64,000 nt of DNA from Flavobacterium akiainvivens (GCF_001278115.1 NZ_LIYD01000005.1:1184551-1248550); one strand, 5' to 3'. Counted from the first letter of the stretch, positions 8,634-17,019 are shown. Notes: generated by a model from the sequence alone, not told the origin. Numbers and translations are program-made.

Positions 8634-8948
8634 ATGTTTGGAGATTTAATGGGAATGATGGGTAAACTTCAGGAAACCCAGAAAAAGATTGAAGAAACCA
8701 AAAAAAGGCTTGATACTGTTTTAGTTGATGAACAAAGCAGCGACGGCCTGCTAAAGGTAACCCTTACGGCTAACCGCGCCATAAAAAGCCTGAGCATAGA
8801 CGACAGCCTGCTGGAAGATAAAGAACAGCTGGGAGACTACCTTATATTAGTACTGAACAAGGCTATTGAAAAAGCTACAAACGTTAACGAAACCGAGCTT
8901 GCGGCTGTTGCCAAAGACGGCATGCCGAATATTCCGGGGATGTTTTAA
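8634..8948 (+). CDS. YbaB/EbfC family nucleoid-associated protein
   Basis: A 104-residue protein of normal family length. It opens with [16 protein letters not shown], has an amphipathic helix to about residue 30, the beta strands [19 protein letters not shown], a second long helix and the glycine/proline/phenylalanine C-terminus PNIPGMF typical of YbaB. The family forms a tweezer-like dimer that binds DNA. In many bacteria the gene sits between dnaX and recR; here it is alone between a peptidase and a MORN-like protein. Confidence 0.93.
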   Translation: MFGDLMGMMGKLQETQKKIEETKKRLDTVLVDEQSSDGLLKVTLTANRAIKSLSIDDSLLEDKEQLGDYLILVLNKAIEKATNVNETELAAVAKDGMPNIPGMF

Positions 8949-8949
8949 A

Positions 8950-9042
8950 TTTCAGAATTAAGATTTTAGATTTCAGATTTTGAGCTTCACTCTGACGGAA
9001 ATTCAGAATTCAGAAATTAGAATTTAGAATGAGCTTCACTCG
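8950..9042. repeat. Dispersed intergenic repeat (GAGCTTCACTC type)
   Basis: Two tandem copies of an AT-rich word (TCAG/AATT/TTAGA combinations) each followed by GAGCTTCACTC. It is related to 1801-1859 and, inverted, to 10547-10595, and lies just after a stop codon as the other copies lie between genes. Confidence 0.65.
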
Positions 9043-9053
9043 AATGTAGTAAG

Positions 9054-9077
9054 GCAGATGGAAACATCTGCTTTTTT
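9054..9077 (+). terminator. Rho-independent terminator of the YbaB gene
   Basis: GCAGATG, loop GAAA, CATCTGC and six T residues. Confidence 0.85.
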
Positions 9078-9110
9078 ATTACTTTAACAGCTTAAAAATA
9101 TCCTCTCACA

Positions 9111-10118
9111 ATGCTTAAAAAAATACTCCTCTCCTTACTTATAAGCAGCGCCGGTTATAGCCAGATTAAGTATGTACCGGTTATGATAAACCAATGCACA
9201 GGCAATAAGGACTACGAATATTTTCAACTCACTGACTGGAAAGGTGAAACCTATACCAATACAGATAACGATACCATAACTCTACCTGAACCGGGAGTGT
9301 ATCAAATGCATCACGATTTTAAAGAGGCACCCGTTTCGATTAAATTTAATGATACGGAAATAAGGACGGACACTTTTTATACGACCAAACTAAATTTATC
9401 GATTTATATTTCTAACCCTCCATTTTCTGAATATTTTTCGTGTGGCGAAAAAGCGAACGGACTTGTAACCGATTATTACTTTAATGGTACAATACGGCAG
9501 ACAGGCACATTTAAAAACGGCCAGTTAGATGGGTTCCTCAAAATGTATTCTAACTTGGGAAAGCTACAGGAAATGCATTTTAAGCACAAAAAGAAATGGT
9601 CTAAAACAGAATATTATACTAACGGAACTATTAAATCCTACACAGGAAACATTAATGGGTTTGAGCATAACGAATATTATAATGACGGAAAATTAAGCCT
9701 GCATGAAACATCTTCAGGATTTATGATTTATAACTCTACCGGAACTATAAACCAAACGCTTAGATGGAAAAAGAAAAAGCGAATTACATTTTTTAAAGAA
9801 GATAAAAGGATACTGTACCAATATACATTAAGCAGGTACAAAGGATCAGGATACAAAACCCAGGAAACCGTTTTTGAATCGTACACGGAACCCTATTTTT
9901 TTCAGAAGGGGAGTATTGATGAAATGCAGTTAATCAGCGAGATAAAGCGGGTTACTTTTTATTCAAACAATAAAGAGGTAGTGAGGATTGAGCCTGAAGA
10001 TGACAGTTTTAAGGCTACTGTAACAATAACGCTTGTTAAAACCCGGCATAAAGAAAAGATTACCTCTAAAGATGAGTTGTTAGCAACACTTATTAAATAC
10101 ACTAAAGCATCTAATTAA
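9111..10118 (+). CDS. Secreted MORN/YwqK-like repeat protein
   Basis: A 335-residue protein with a signal peptide (about residues 1-17, ending GYS-Q). Between residues 120 and 220 there are degenerate repeats of the YYxNGxIRxTGxFKNGxLDG kind, for example YYFNGTIRQTG, YYTNGTIKSYTG and YYNDGKLS, as in MORN_2 proteins that are often labelled YwqK family. No known catalytic motif is seen. It ends directly against the convergent lipoprotein gene. Cellular role unknown. Confidence 0.7.
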   Translation: MLKKILLSLLISSAGYSQIKYVPVMINQCTGNKDYEYFQLTDWKGETYTNTDNDTITLPEPGVYQMHHDFKEAPVSIKFNDTEIRTDTFYTTKLNLSIYISNPPFSEYFSCGEKANGLVTDYYFNGTIRQTGTFKNGQLDGFLKMYSNLGKLQEMHFKHKKKWSKTEYYTNGTIKSYTGNINGFEHNEYYNDGKLSLHETSSGFMIYNSTGTINQTLRWKKKKRITFFKEDKRILYQYTLSRYKGSGYKTQETVFESYTEPYFFQKGSIDEMQLISEIKRVTFYSNNKEVVRIEPEDDSFKATVTITLVKTRHKEKITSKDELLATLIKYTKASN

Positions 10119-10412
10119 CTACTTCTCCCCTTTTTCTACATAAGTGCCACTACCCTTGCCTGATAACGATTTTAGGTGCAAACGGTATTCGCCATAATGG
10201 GTAGAAATACTGTCTGCCACCGCTACAGGTGTGTTGTTATGATAAACCGTATCGTTAGAAAAAGTAACAGCTTCGCGCGAAAAATCAATCCAGTCGCCCG
10301 CTGCCGGGTAGCCGCCGCCGTGCTTCCACTGGTGGGTGGTGATTATTTCTTCATTTGTTTTTGAGCAGGAAGCAAAAAGAAGCAAACCGGTAGCTATTAC
10401 TATATTTTTCAT
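10119..10412 (-). CDS. Small putative lipoprotein
   Basis: A 97-residue protein if started at the ATG at 10412. That start gives a lipoprotein signal (MKNIVIATGLLLFASC) with the lipobox Cys at residue 16; the longer reading from upstream is not supported. The mature part has no recognisable domain. It contains a segment of about 60 residues that could be an all-beta lipocalin-like or Bacteroidetes lipoprotein fold. It abuts the stop of the convergent MORN-like gene with no spare bases. Confidence 0.65.
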   Translation of the reverse strand: MKNIVIATGLLLFASCSKTNEEIITTHQWKHGGGYPAAGDWIDFSREAVTFSNDTVYHNNTPVAVADSISTHYGEYRLHLKSLSGKGSGTYVEKGEK

Positions 10413-10432
10413 GTTGATGGGTTTGAGTGAGG

Positions 10433-10455
10433 ATTCCCCTCCTTCGGAGGGGAAT
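10433..10455. repeat. Perfect GC-rich hairpin
   Basis: ATTCCCCTCC, loop TTC, GGAGGGGAAT. A 10-bp perfect stem without a T-run, in the 5' region of the small lipoprotein gene. Confidence 0.6.
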
Positions 10456-10501
10456 GCCACGGTTGCTGTTATATAATAAAAAAAACAAACTAAATCCGTA
10501 T

Positions 10502-10525
10502 TGTCAGCCTGAGCTTGTCGAAGGC
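10502..10525. repeat. CCTGAGCTTGTCGAAGG repeat
   Basis: The word CCTGAGCTTGTCGAAGG is a familiar intergenic repeat in many bacterial genomes; a single copy is seen in this window. Confidence 0.5.
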
Positions 10526-10546
10526 CAATCCGCGTTTCACTATAGC

Positions 10547-10595
10547 TGAGTGAAGCTCATTCTAATTTCTGAATTCTAATTTCTAATTTCTTAAA
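10547..10595. repeat. Dispersed intergenic repeat, inverted copy
   Basis: GAGTGAAGCTCATTCTAA followed by AATTCTAATTTCTAATTTC is the reverse complement of the right half of the element at 8950-9042. Confidence 0.65.
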
Positions 10596-10602
10596 CCTGA
10601 AA

Positions 10603-11628
10603 CTACAACGTAAACTTGCTCAACGTATCCACCACATACTGGTGCATAACCTCTTTATAATCAAGGTGCGTAACAATGCGTAGCTTGTTTTTGCCCAGCG
10701 AACTGATAAAAATGCCTTTCTGTTTCAGCTTTTCCATAATGGCGGCTTCGCTGTATTGCGGCTGTACAGAGAATATCAATATATTGGTTTCAACAGGCTC
10801 TATACTTTGTACCCATGGCAGGTGTTGTAGCACCTGCGCCAGCTGTTTTGCACGGCGGTGGTCTTCTTCCAGCCTGCCCACGTTGTTTTGAAGTGCATAG
10901 AGGCCCGCAGCGGCAAGATAACCGGCCTGGCGCATGCCGCCACCAAAAATCTTACGGATGCGCAGTGCACGGTTCATATCGGGCTTAGAGCCTACCAAAA
11001 CCGAACCTACAGGAGCACCAAGGCCCTTGCTAAGGCACACCGAAATGGTATCGAACAGTTCGCCATAATGCTTGGGGTGCTGTTTGCGCGCCACAAGGGC
11101 GTTCCACAGGCGGGCGCCGTCAAGGTGGTATTTCAGGTTATTATCGGTACACACCTGCTTAATTTGCTTCAGGGTTTCGATATCATAAGTCGCCCCCCCA
11201 CCCTTGTTGGTGGTATTCTCTATACACACCAGGGTTGTTAACGGACTGTGGTAAAAGTCGGGCGGGTTTATGGCATCCTGCACCTGCTGTGCGGTTATCA
11301 TGCCACGGTGGCCGTCAATCAGCCTGCACGACACGCCGCTGTTAAACGCCGGGCCGCCGGCCTCATAATTGTATACGTGCGCCCATTTGTCGCAAATAAG
11401 TTCGTCGCCGGGCTGGGTGTGCAGCTTTATAGCTGCCTGGTTAGCCATGGTGCCGCTGGGGAAGAAAAGCGCGGCTTCCATACCGAAAAGGCCCGCTACA
11501 GCTTCCTCAAGCTCATTAACCGTCGGGTCTTGTTTATATACATCGTCGCCCACCTTTGCCCTGAACATTTGCTGTAGCATTTCGTGCGAGGGTTTTGTAA
11601 CTGTGTCGCTGACTAAATTAATTTCCAT
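10603..11628 (-). CDS. Low-specificity L-threonine aldolase family enzyme
   Basis: A 341-residue fold-type I PLP enzyme of the threonine aldolase/GntG family, cleaving L-threonine or allo-threonine to glycine and acetaldehyde. Visible are the opening NLVSDTVTKPSHEM, the loop FFPSGTMANQ near residues 55-65, HLDGARLWNA near 168, and the PLP-lysine motif SKGLGAPVGS near residue 200. Length matches the family. It is divergent from prfB, with 55 bp between the two start codons. Confidence 0.9.
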   Translation of the reverse strand: MEINLVSDTVTKPSHEMLQQMFRAKVGDDVYKQDPTVNELEEAVAGLFGMEAALFFPSGTMANQAAIKLHTQPGDELICDKWAHVYNYEAGGPAFNSGVSCRLIDGHRGMITAQQVQDAINPPDFYHSPLTTLVCIENTTNKGGGATYDIETLKQIKQVCTDNNLKYHLDGARLWNALVARKQHPKHYGELFDTISVCLSKGLGAPVGSVLVGSKPDMNRALRIRKIFGGGMRQAGYLAAAGLYALQNNVGRLEEDHRRAKQLAQVLQHLPWVQSIEPVETNILIFSVQPQYSEAAIMEKLKQKGIFISSLGKNKLRIVTHLDYKEVMHQYVVDTLSKFTL

Positions 11629-11646
11629 ATACTAAAAAATATCGCT

Positions 11647-11654
11647 TATTTTTG
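11647..11654 (+). promoter_or_regulatory. -7 element of the prfB promoter
   Basis: TATTTTTG fits TAnnTTTG, 29 bp before the prfB ATG, in the short divergent intergenic region with the aldolase gene. Confidence 0.55.
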
Positions 11655-11683
11655 CGATACCTTAATACAAAACTACAGTTTTT

Positions 11684-12785
11684 ATGACAAATACCGAACA
11701 AATAAAAGGTATTATAGAGCGCCTTGGTGCGCTGAGGAGGTATCTTTGACATTGACAGGAAGTTAATAGAGATAACCAACGAGGAAGAGAAGACTTTTGC
11801 CCCTGATTTCTGGAACAATGCCAAGCAGGCCGAAGCCATTGTGCGGGTGCTGCGCAGCAAGAAGAAATGGGTGGAAGATTATAATAAAGCGAACGACCTG
11901 GCCGAAGAGCTCCAGATAATGTATGACTTTTATAAAGAAGGCGACGTTAGTGAGGAAGAGCTTGACAACCAGTACACCCTTACCGTTACCCACATAGAAA
12001 ACCTTGAGTTTAAAAACATGCTGAGCGACGAAGGCGACAGCATGAGCGCCGTATTGCAGATTACTGCCGGGGCCGGTGGGACCGAAAGCTGCGACTGGGC
12101 CAGTATGCTGATGCGTATGTACATTATGTGGGGCGAAAAAGAGGGCTACAAGGTGAAGGAGCTTAACTACCAGGAGGGCGAGGTTGCCGGTATTAAAACC
12201 GTGACGCTTGAGTTTGAAGGCGATTACAGCTTTGGCTGGCTTAAGGGCGAAAACGGCGTGCACAGGCTGGTGCGCATTTCTCCGTTTGACAGTAACGCCA
12301 AGCGCCATACCTCGTTTGCATCGGTGTACGTGTACCCGCTGGCAGATGATACTATTGAGATTGAGATAAGCCCATCTGACATTAGCTGGGAAACCATGCG
12401 AAGCAGCGGTGCGGGAGGCCAGAACGTTAACAAGGTAGAGACTGCGGTGCGCCTGCGCCACCACCCTACCGGTATTATTATTGAAAACTCGGAGACCCGC
12501 TCGCAGCTTGATAACAAAATCAAGGCCATGCAGTTACTTAAATCACAGCTATATGAAATTGAGCTTAAGAAACGCCAGGCCATGCGCGATGAGATTGAAG
12601 CCAACAAGATGAAGATTGAGTGGGGTTCGCAAATTCGCAACTATGTGCTGCACCCCTACAAGCTGGTTAAAGATGTGCGTACTGCTTACGAAACCAGCGA
12701 TACCGATGGCGTGATGAACGGCAACATTGACGAGTTCCTGAAGGCGTACCTGATGATGATGGGACAGAAGGAGGAGGAGAATTAG
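11684..12785 (+). CDS. prfB: Peptide chain release factor 2, programmed +1 frameshift
   Basis: The gene starts at the ATG at 11684, reads 21 codons to an in-frame TGA at 11747-11749, and continues in the +1 frame from GAC at 11748. This joins to 366 residues, the normal RF2 length. The downstream part carries the RF2 stop-codon recognition motif SPF (LVRISPFDS) and the catalytic GGQ loop ([13 protein letters not shown]). RF2 ends translation at TGA and TAA. The frameshift is the classical autoregulatory one: scarce RF2 lets the ribosome slip. Starting the gene at a downstream codon such as 11841 would lose about 55 N-terminal residues. Confidence 0.97.
11735..11750 (+). promoter_or_regulatory. 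prfB programmed frameshift site
   Basis: AGGAGG (internal Shine-Dalgarno, 11735-11740), TAT, then CTT TGA C. It is the standard RF2 recoding signal with the usual 3-nt distance between the AGGAGG and the slippery CTT. Confidence 0.97.
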
Positions 12786-12810
12786 GATTAACGATTTTCT
12801 ATTTGATATT

Positions 12811-12843
12811 GAAACCTGTAGCTGATAAGTTGCAGGTTTTTTT
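12811..12843 (+). terminator. Rho-independent terminator of prfB
   Basis: AAACCTG (12812-12818) pairs with CAGGTTT (12833-12839), followed by a T-run. Its position rules out a start of the next gene at 12803. Confidence 0.8.
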
Positions 12844-12871
12844 GTATATTTATATTCTTATCAAAATTTCA

Positions 12872-14047
12872 ATGAGTACAGAAATAATGCTAAGTAATTG
12901 GAGAGAGGGACAAACAAAAGCTGAAAGGCTTTGTGCTAATCTTCTAAGCTTAGAAGGTTATAGTTCTATCGACCCACAAAGCCCATTAGGCGGCCCAGAT
13001 GGTACTAAAGACATAATTTGTGAATTGAACGGATGGAAATATATTGGTGCCACATATTTTCCTACCACCCCAAATAATTTTAATGCCATAAAAAAGAAGT
13101 TCAAGACAGACTTGGAAGGCTTTAAAAAAAACAAAGTTGATGGAATTATTTTTTTAACTAATCAAAAAATAACCCCCATTCAAAGAGAAACATTAATATC
13201 TATAGCTGGCAACGAATCTTGCAACGCCATAATTTATCATGTAGAAAGAATAAGAGTTATTCTCGATTCTCCTATAGGATTTGGGTTGCGATTAGAATAC
13301 TTAGGAATTAGTATGTCAAAGGAGGAACAGTTAAGTTTTTTTTCTGACCAAAGAACTTACCTTAAAGATCTTTTAAAAGACAATAGTGATTACATTATTG
13401 ATTCAATTGGAAAAAAAATTGAAGCTTGGAAGGAGCCATCAGAGAAAGCATTTAAAATGGTCCAAAATATTTATGAGGCCACAATGAGTACATTTTCGTT
13501 CTTAAATGGACATAATGAACGATCAAATAAAAAAGAGTTAAGATTCCCAACTATCAACTTTATAACAGACAAGTTAACTATTAATGACTTACGTTTCTTT
13601 CATAAAGCAATTTTATTTGAGACTAAATCTACACACATTGGCCAACTCAGAACCGTTGACGTTTGGATAGGAGGAAATAAAATGTCTGAAGCGAGATTTG
13701 TCGCTACTAAAGCTTCAGAAATATCCAAAGATTTACAAGATCTCTTAACTAAATGGAATAATAATTATAACTCAATTAAAGATTCCGAAAAAAGCACTAT
13801 CATTGATGCTATAACAGATTTTCATTATAGTTTCTTAACTATTCATCCATTTCTCGATGGAAATGGTAGAATAGCAAGATTTTTATTATCTCAGCAAGTA
13901 GCGGAACTTTTAAAAATTAATTATCAAATCATTATTGAAGATCGTAGTAGATATTTTAATGCATTAAGCTCAGCTGAAATTGACGGTAACTTACAGCCTC
14001 TTAAAGTCATTTTAACTCAAGCAATTTATGGAATTGAACAAATTTAA
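12872..14047 (+). CDS. Fic family protein with nuclease-like N-terminal domain
   Basis: A 391-residue protein starting at the ATG at 12872 (after the prfB terminator). Residues about 1-150 form a separate domain with the run LGGPDGTKDIICEL, ATYFP, KKKFKTDLEGF and IIFLTNQ, which resembles Mrr/PD-(D/E)XK-type restriction-like domains found fused to diverse effectors; I cannot point to a full catalytic triad. The C-terminal 150 residues carry the complete Fic motif HPFLDGNGRIAR, which in active enzymes transfers AMP or another group to a target hydroxyl. No (S/T)xxxE(G/N) inhibitory motif was found. The DNA is clearly more AT-rich than its neighbours, which suggests acquisition by transfer. A possible toxin or defence effector. 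Confidence 0.85.
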   Translation: MSTEIMLSNWREGQTKAERLCANLLSLEGYSSIDPQSPLGGPDGTKDIICELNGWKYIGATYFPTTPNNFNAIKKKFKTDLEGFKKNKVDGIIFLTNQKITPIQRETLISIAGNESCNAIIYHVERIRVILDSPIGFGLRLEYLGISMSKEEQLSFFSDQRTYLKDLLKDNSDYIIDSIGKKIEAWKEPSEKAFKMVQNIYEATMSTFSFLNGHNERSNKKELRFPTINFITDKLTINDLRFFHKAILFETKSTHIGQLRTVDVWIGGNKMSEARFVATKASEISKDLQDLLTKWNNNYNSIKDSEKSTIIDAITDFHYSFLTIHPFLDGNGRIARFLLSQQVAELLKINYQIIIEDRSRYFNALSSAEIDGNLQPLKVILTQAIYGIEQI

Positions 14048-14056
14048 AGTAATTCG

Positions 14057-14206
14057 ATGGGATACATAAAAGAACCGGAGGGAGTAGATTTTGTGATAGA
14101 AAGTACCCCCCTGACAAAAAGAGAAGCTAAAGAAATAAGTGATTTTATAAAGTCGCGAAAAGAGGAAGCTAAAGCAGTTACTAAAAAAAGTTCTAAAAAA
14201 GCCTGA
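14057..14206 (+). CDS. Small protein of 49 residues, possible partner of the Fic protein
   Basis: ATG at 14057 to TGA at 14204-14206. The product opens MGYIKEPEGVDFVIESTPLT, continues with a charged helix (KREAKEISDFIKSRKEEAK) and ends in a lysine/serine-rich tail. It begins 9 bp after the Fic stop, so the two are probably co-transcribed. Similar short proteins with a GVDFV...PLT opening are, as far as I remember, common uncharacterised proteins in Bacteroidota. The position suggests an antitoxin or accessory role, but it lacks the Fic inhibitory motif, so this is only inference. Confidence 0.6.
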   Translation: MGYIKEPEGVDFVIESTPLTKREAKEISDFIKSRKEEAKAVTKKSSKKA

Positions 14207-14224
14207 CAATTATTTGCATATATC

Positions 14225-14248
14225 AAATTCACGATATATCGTGAATTT
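14225..14248. repeat. 24-bp perfect palindrome, copy 1
   Basis: Core ATTCACGATATATCGTGAAT (14227-14246) extended by two A/T pairs on each side. Identical copies are at 14315-14338, 33633-33656 and 46319-46342. Here it follows the 49-aa gene and is succeeded by a T-run and GCAACTTTT. Confidence 0.9.
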
Positions 14249-14314
14249 TTTCAGAGGCAACTTTTATAAAAAAAGACAAAAAACGGGTTACCAATTTAGA
14301 CAGGCATCGAAAAA

Positions 14315-14338
14315 AAATTCACGATATATCGTGAATTT
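14315..14338. repeat. 24-bp perfect palindrome, copy 2
   Basis: Same sequence, 90 bp after copy 1 and again followed by GCAACTTTT. Downstream, GGCACCCAAAACATAAAA (14372-14389) resembles the GGCACAAAAACATAAAA that follows the copy at 33633, so more than the palindrome is repeated. The remaining part of the 14207-14527 gap holds only the terminator at 14396-14424. Confidence 0.9.
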
Positions 14339-14395
14339 TACCCCGAAAGCAACTTTTTGAAATTTCAAAGCGGCACCCAAAACATAAAAAACAAC

Positions 14396-14424
14396 AAACC
14401 CCGGAACCAAAATCCCGGGGTTTT
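14396..14424. terminator. GC-rich bidirectional terminator
   Basis: AAACCCCGG (14396-14404) pairs with CCGGGGTTT (14415-14423). A T-run lies on the plus side and a shorter T-rich stretch on the minus side, so it could serve both the Fic pair and the convergent carboxylase gene. Confidence 0.75.
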
Positions 14425-14527
14425 ATTTTGCGTTATGATTTTCACGTCCCAAAACCCTACTTTATGACTTTTGACCTTCGACTTTCAAACTGAATGTTGA
14501 ACTCCAAAAGTGAAAAATTAAGCACTT

Positions 14528-16156
14528 TTACACCTGGATTACACCCAGATTGAAGGGTTTTGTAATCGGCGCATGGTTGGCTGCTTCAATGCCCATAGAA
14601 ATCCATTTACGGGTATCAAGCGGGTCGATAATAGCGTCGGTCCACAACCTGGCAGCCGCATAATACGGCGAAACCTGGGCATCATACTTAGCCTTAATGC
14701 GGTCAAACAGCTCGGTTTCTTTGTCCGGGGTCAGCTCTTCCCCCTTGGCTTTCAGGCTGCTGGCTTCAATTTGCAGGAGTACCTTGGCGGCTTGTGCACC
14801 ACCCATAACAGCGAGCTCAGCACTGGGCCAGGCGGCAATCAGGCGGGGGTCATACGCTTTGCCACACATAGCGTAATTACCTGCACCATAGGAGTTTCCA
14901 ACCACAATAGTAAACTTTGGCACTACTGAATTGCTCACGGCGTTGACCATTTTGGCGCCATCCTTAATAATGCCGCCATGCTCTGATTTAGAGCCCACCA
15001 TAAAGCCTGTAACATCCTGTAAAAACACCAGCGGAATCTTCTTTTGATTGCAATTTGCTATAAACCGGGTGGCCTTATCTGCACTGTCTGAGTAGATTAC
15101 GCCACCAAACTGCATTTCGCCCTTCTTGCTTTTTACCACCTTGCGCTGGTTGGCCACAATGCCCACAGCCCAGCCGTCTATACGGGCATACCCGGTAATA
15201 ATAGTTTGCCCATAACCGGCCTTATACTCCTCAAAATCAGAGTTATCCACAAGGCGTTTGATGATTTCCATCATGTCATACTGCTCGTTTCGTGCTTTGG
15301 GCAGTATTCCGTAAATATCCTTTTCTTCAAGGGCAGGTTTTAAGGCTTCAGTACGGCTGTAACCCGCTGTTTCATAAGCACCTATCTTATCAACTATATT
15401 GCGTATGGTGTCAAGGGCATCGCGGTCGTCTTTGGCTTTATAGTCAGTCACACCACTGATTTCGCAGTGTGTAGTAGCACCCCCAAGTGTTTCGTTATCA
15501 ATGCTTTCGCCAATAGCCGCCTTAACTAAATAGCTGCCAGCCAGGAAAATACTGCCGGTTTTATCTACAATCAGGGCTTCATCGCTCATAATGGGCAGGT
15601 AAGCCCCACCCGCCACGCAACTGCCCATAACGGCAGCAATTTGGGTAATACCCATGCTACTCATAATGGCATTGTTACGGAAAATACGGCCAAAGTGCTC
15701 TTTATCAGGGAATATCTCATCCTGCATGGGCAGGTAAACTCCCGCACTATCAACAAGATAGATAATGGGCAGGCGGTTTTCCATGGCTATTTCCTGGGCG
15801 CGCAGGTTCTTTTTACCGGTTATTGGGAACCACGCCCCGGCCTTAACTGTGGCATCGTTAGCCACCACAACACACTGTTTACCTGACACATAACCTATAA
15901 CCACCACTACCCCGCCGCTTGGGCAGCCACCGTGTTCGGCATACATACCGTCTCCGGCAAAGGCCGCTATCTCAATACTCTTAGAATCTTTATCTAACAG
16001 GTAATCAATACGTTCGCGTGCGGTTAACTTGCCTTCGGCGTGCAGTTTTTCAATGCGTTTTTCGCCACCGCCCAGCTTTACCTTAGCAAATTTTTGCTTA
16101 AGGTCAGACAGCAGCAGTTTATTATGGTCTTCATTTTTATTGAAGTTAATATCCAT
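14528..16156 (-). CDS. Acyl-CoA carboxylase beta subunit (carboxyltransferase)
   Basis: A 542-residue biotin-dependent carboxyltransferase subunit, most like methylcrotonyl-CoA carboxylase beta. The N-terminal ClpP-like half has GKLTARERIDYLLD, the acyl-CoA pocket around VDSAGVYLP and GGAYLP. The C-terminal half has FLQDVTGFMVG, NSYGAGNYAMCG and SAELAVMGGAQAA. In leucine breakdown this enzyme carboxylates 3-methylcrotonyl-CoA; acetyl- or propionyl-CoA is the alternative. No biotin carboxylase (alpha) subunit gene is adjacent, so the partner is encoded elsewhere. Confidence 0.92.
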   Translation of the reverse strand: MDINFNKNEDHNKLLLSDLKQKFAKVKLGGGEKRIEKLHAEGKLTARERIDYLLDKDSKSIEIAAFAGDGMYAEHGGCPSGGVVVVIGYVSGKQCVVVANDATVKAGAWFPITGKKNLRAQEIAMENRLPIIYLVDSAGVYLPMQDEIFPDKEHFGRIFRNNAIMSSMGITQIAAVMGSCVAGGAYLPIMSDEALIVDKTGSIFLAGSYLVKAAIGESIDNETLGGATTHCEISGVTDYKAKDDRDALDTIRNIVDKIGAYETAGYSRTEALKPALEEKDIYGILPKARNEQYDMMEIIKRLVDNSDFEEYKAGYGQTIITGYARIDGWAVGIVANQRKVVKSKKGEMQFGGVIYSDSADKATRFIANCNQKKIPLVFLQDVTGFMVGSKSEHGGIIKDGAKMVNAVSNSVVPKFTIVVGNSYGAGNYAMCGKAYDPRLIAAWPSAELAVMGGAQAAKVLLQIEASSLKAKGEELTPDKETELFDRIKAKYDAQVSPYYAAARLWTDAIIDPLDTRKWISMGIEAANHAPITKPFNLGVIQV

Positions 16157-16324
16157 TTTGATTGTATAATTTTAAATTTACACTAATTTTGGCTATGCTA
16201 AAATATGAAATTCTTTGTAATTTGATATTTTTTTTAAATAGATACTAAAAAAATATTAGAGCTGCCCTTAACATTAGTAACCTCAAGTTTATAATTAGTT
16301 AATGATTTCTTAACATTAGCCCCA

Positions 16325-16332
16325 TACATTTG
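16325..16332 (+). promoter_or_regulatory. -7 element of the DUF47/PiT operon
   Basis: TACATTTG, 21 bp before the ATG at 16354. No clear -33 TTG is visible at the expected distance. Confidence 0.55.
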
Positions 16333-16353
16333 CAGCACCAAAATATACATATA

Positions 16354-16998
16354 ATGTCTATAAACAGTATCTTTCAGTTTCTTGTACCAAAAGATAAGAA
16401 ATTCTTCCCATTATTTGAGCAGGCAGCTCAAAACCTTGTAGTTCTGGCACAAACGCTTCACGAAGCCGTAAATGTACCAAAGGCCGAAAGGGAGCCTTAC
16501 TACAGGAAAATTGAAGAACTGGAAGGCATAATTGAAGAAATTGCCCACAAGACCAACCTTGAGCTTAGCCGCAATTTTATTACCCCGTTTGACCGCGAAG
16601 ACGTGCACGCGCTTATAACAGCCATAGACAATGTAGCTGATTATCTGTATGGTGCGGCTAACAGGATGAGGCTGTATCAGGTAGAAAAGATTACCAAGTC
16701 TATCCGCAAGATGACCGAAATTACCCTTGAAAGCGCCCAGCTTATTGAAGCTGCCATATCTGACCTTGAGGGTATGAAAAACCTTAAAGGCATAGGCGAA
16801 ATATGCAAGAGGCTCAACAAGCTTGAAAACAAATCAGACAACGTTTTTGACAAAGCTGTTGCCGATATATTTGAAAATGAGACTGATGCAAAAAACATAA
16901 TCAAGTACAAAGAGGTGCTTTCTGCCCTTGAATCGGCTTCAGATAAATGCAAGGGTGTAGCTAACGTGCTTGAATCGATAGTAGTTAAGCACTCTTAA
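16354..16998 (+). CDS. DUF47 (PhoU-like) phosphate transport accessory protein
   Basis: A 214-residue all-helical protein. The ATG at 16354 gives the family start MSINSIFQFLVPKDKKFF; an upstream alternative start would overlap the promoter. The PhoU-like core shows FDREDVHALITAIDNVADYL near residues 73-92 and DKCKGVANVLE near the end. DUF47 proteins are regularly paired with PiT phosphate permeases and are thought to regulate them. It is followed after 21 bp by the PiT gene. Confidence 0.9.
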   Translation: MSINSIFQFLVPKDKKFFPLFEQAAQNLVVLAQTLHEAVNVPKAEREPYYRKIEELEGIIEEIAHKTNLELSRNFITPFDREDVHALITAIDNVADYLYGAANRMRLYQVEKITKSIRKMTEITLESAQLIEAAISDLEGMKNLKGIGEICKRLNKLENKSDNVFDKAVADIFENETDAKNIIKYKEVLSALESASDKCKGVANVLESIVVKHS

Positions 16999-17019
16999 TA
17001 CAACCTTAGCAACTTTATT

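Noticed and set aside
11841..12785. prfB beginning at 11841
   Set aside because: The frame upstream is open to the recoding site at 11748, which connects to an ATG at 11684; the longer protein has normal RF2 length.
12803..12871. Extra N-terminus of the Fic protein from 12803
   Set aside because: The stretch contains the prfB terminator (12811-12843) and encodes low-complexity hydrophobic residues before the ATG at 12872.
14225..14340. CRISPR-like array from the repeated palindrome
   Set aside because: Only two copies, 90 bp apart, no cas genes and no spacer regularity.
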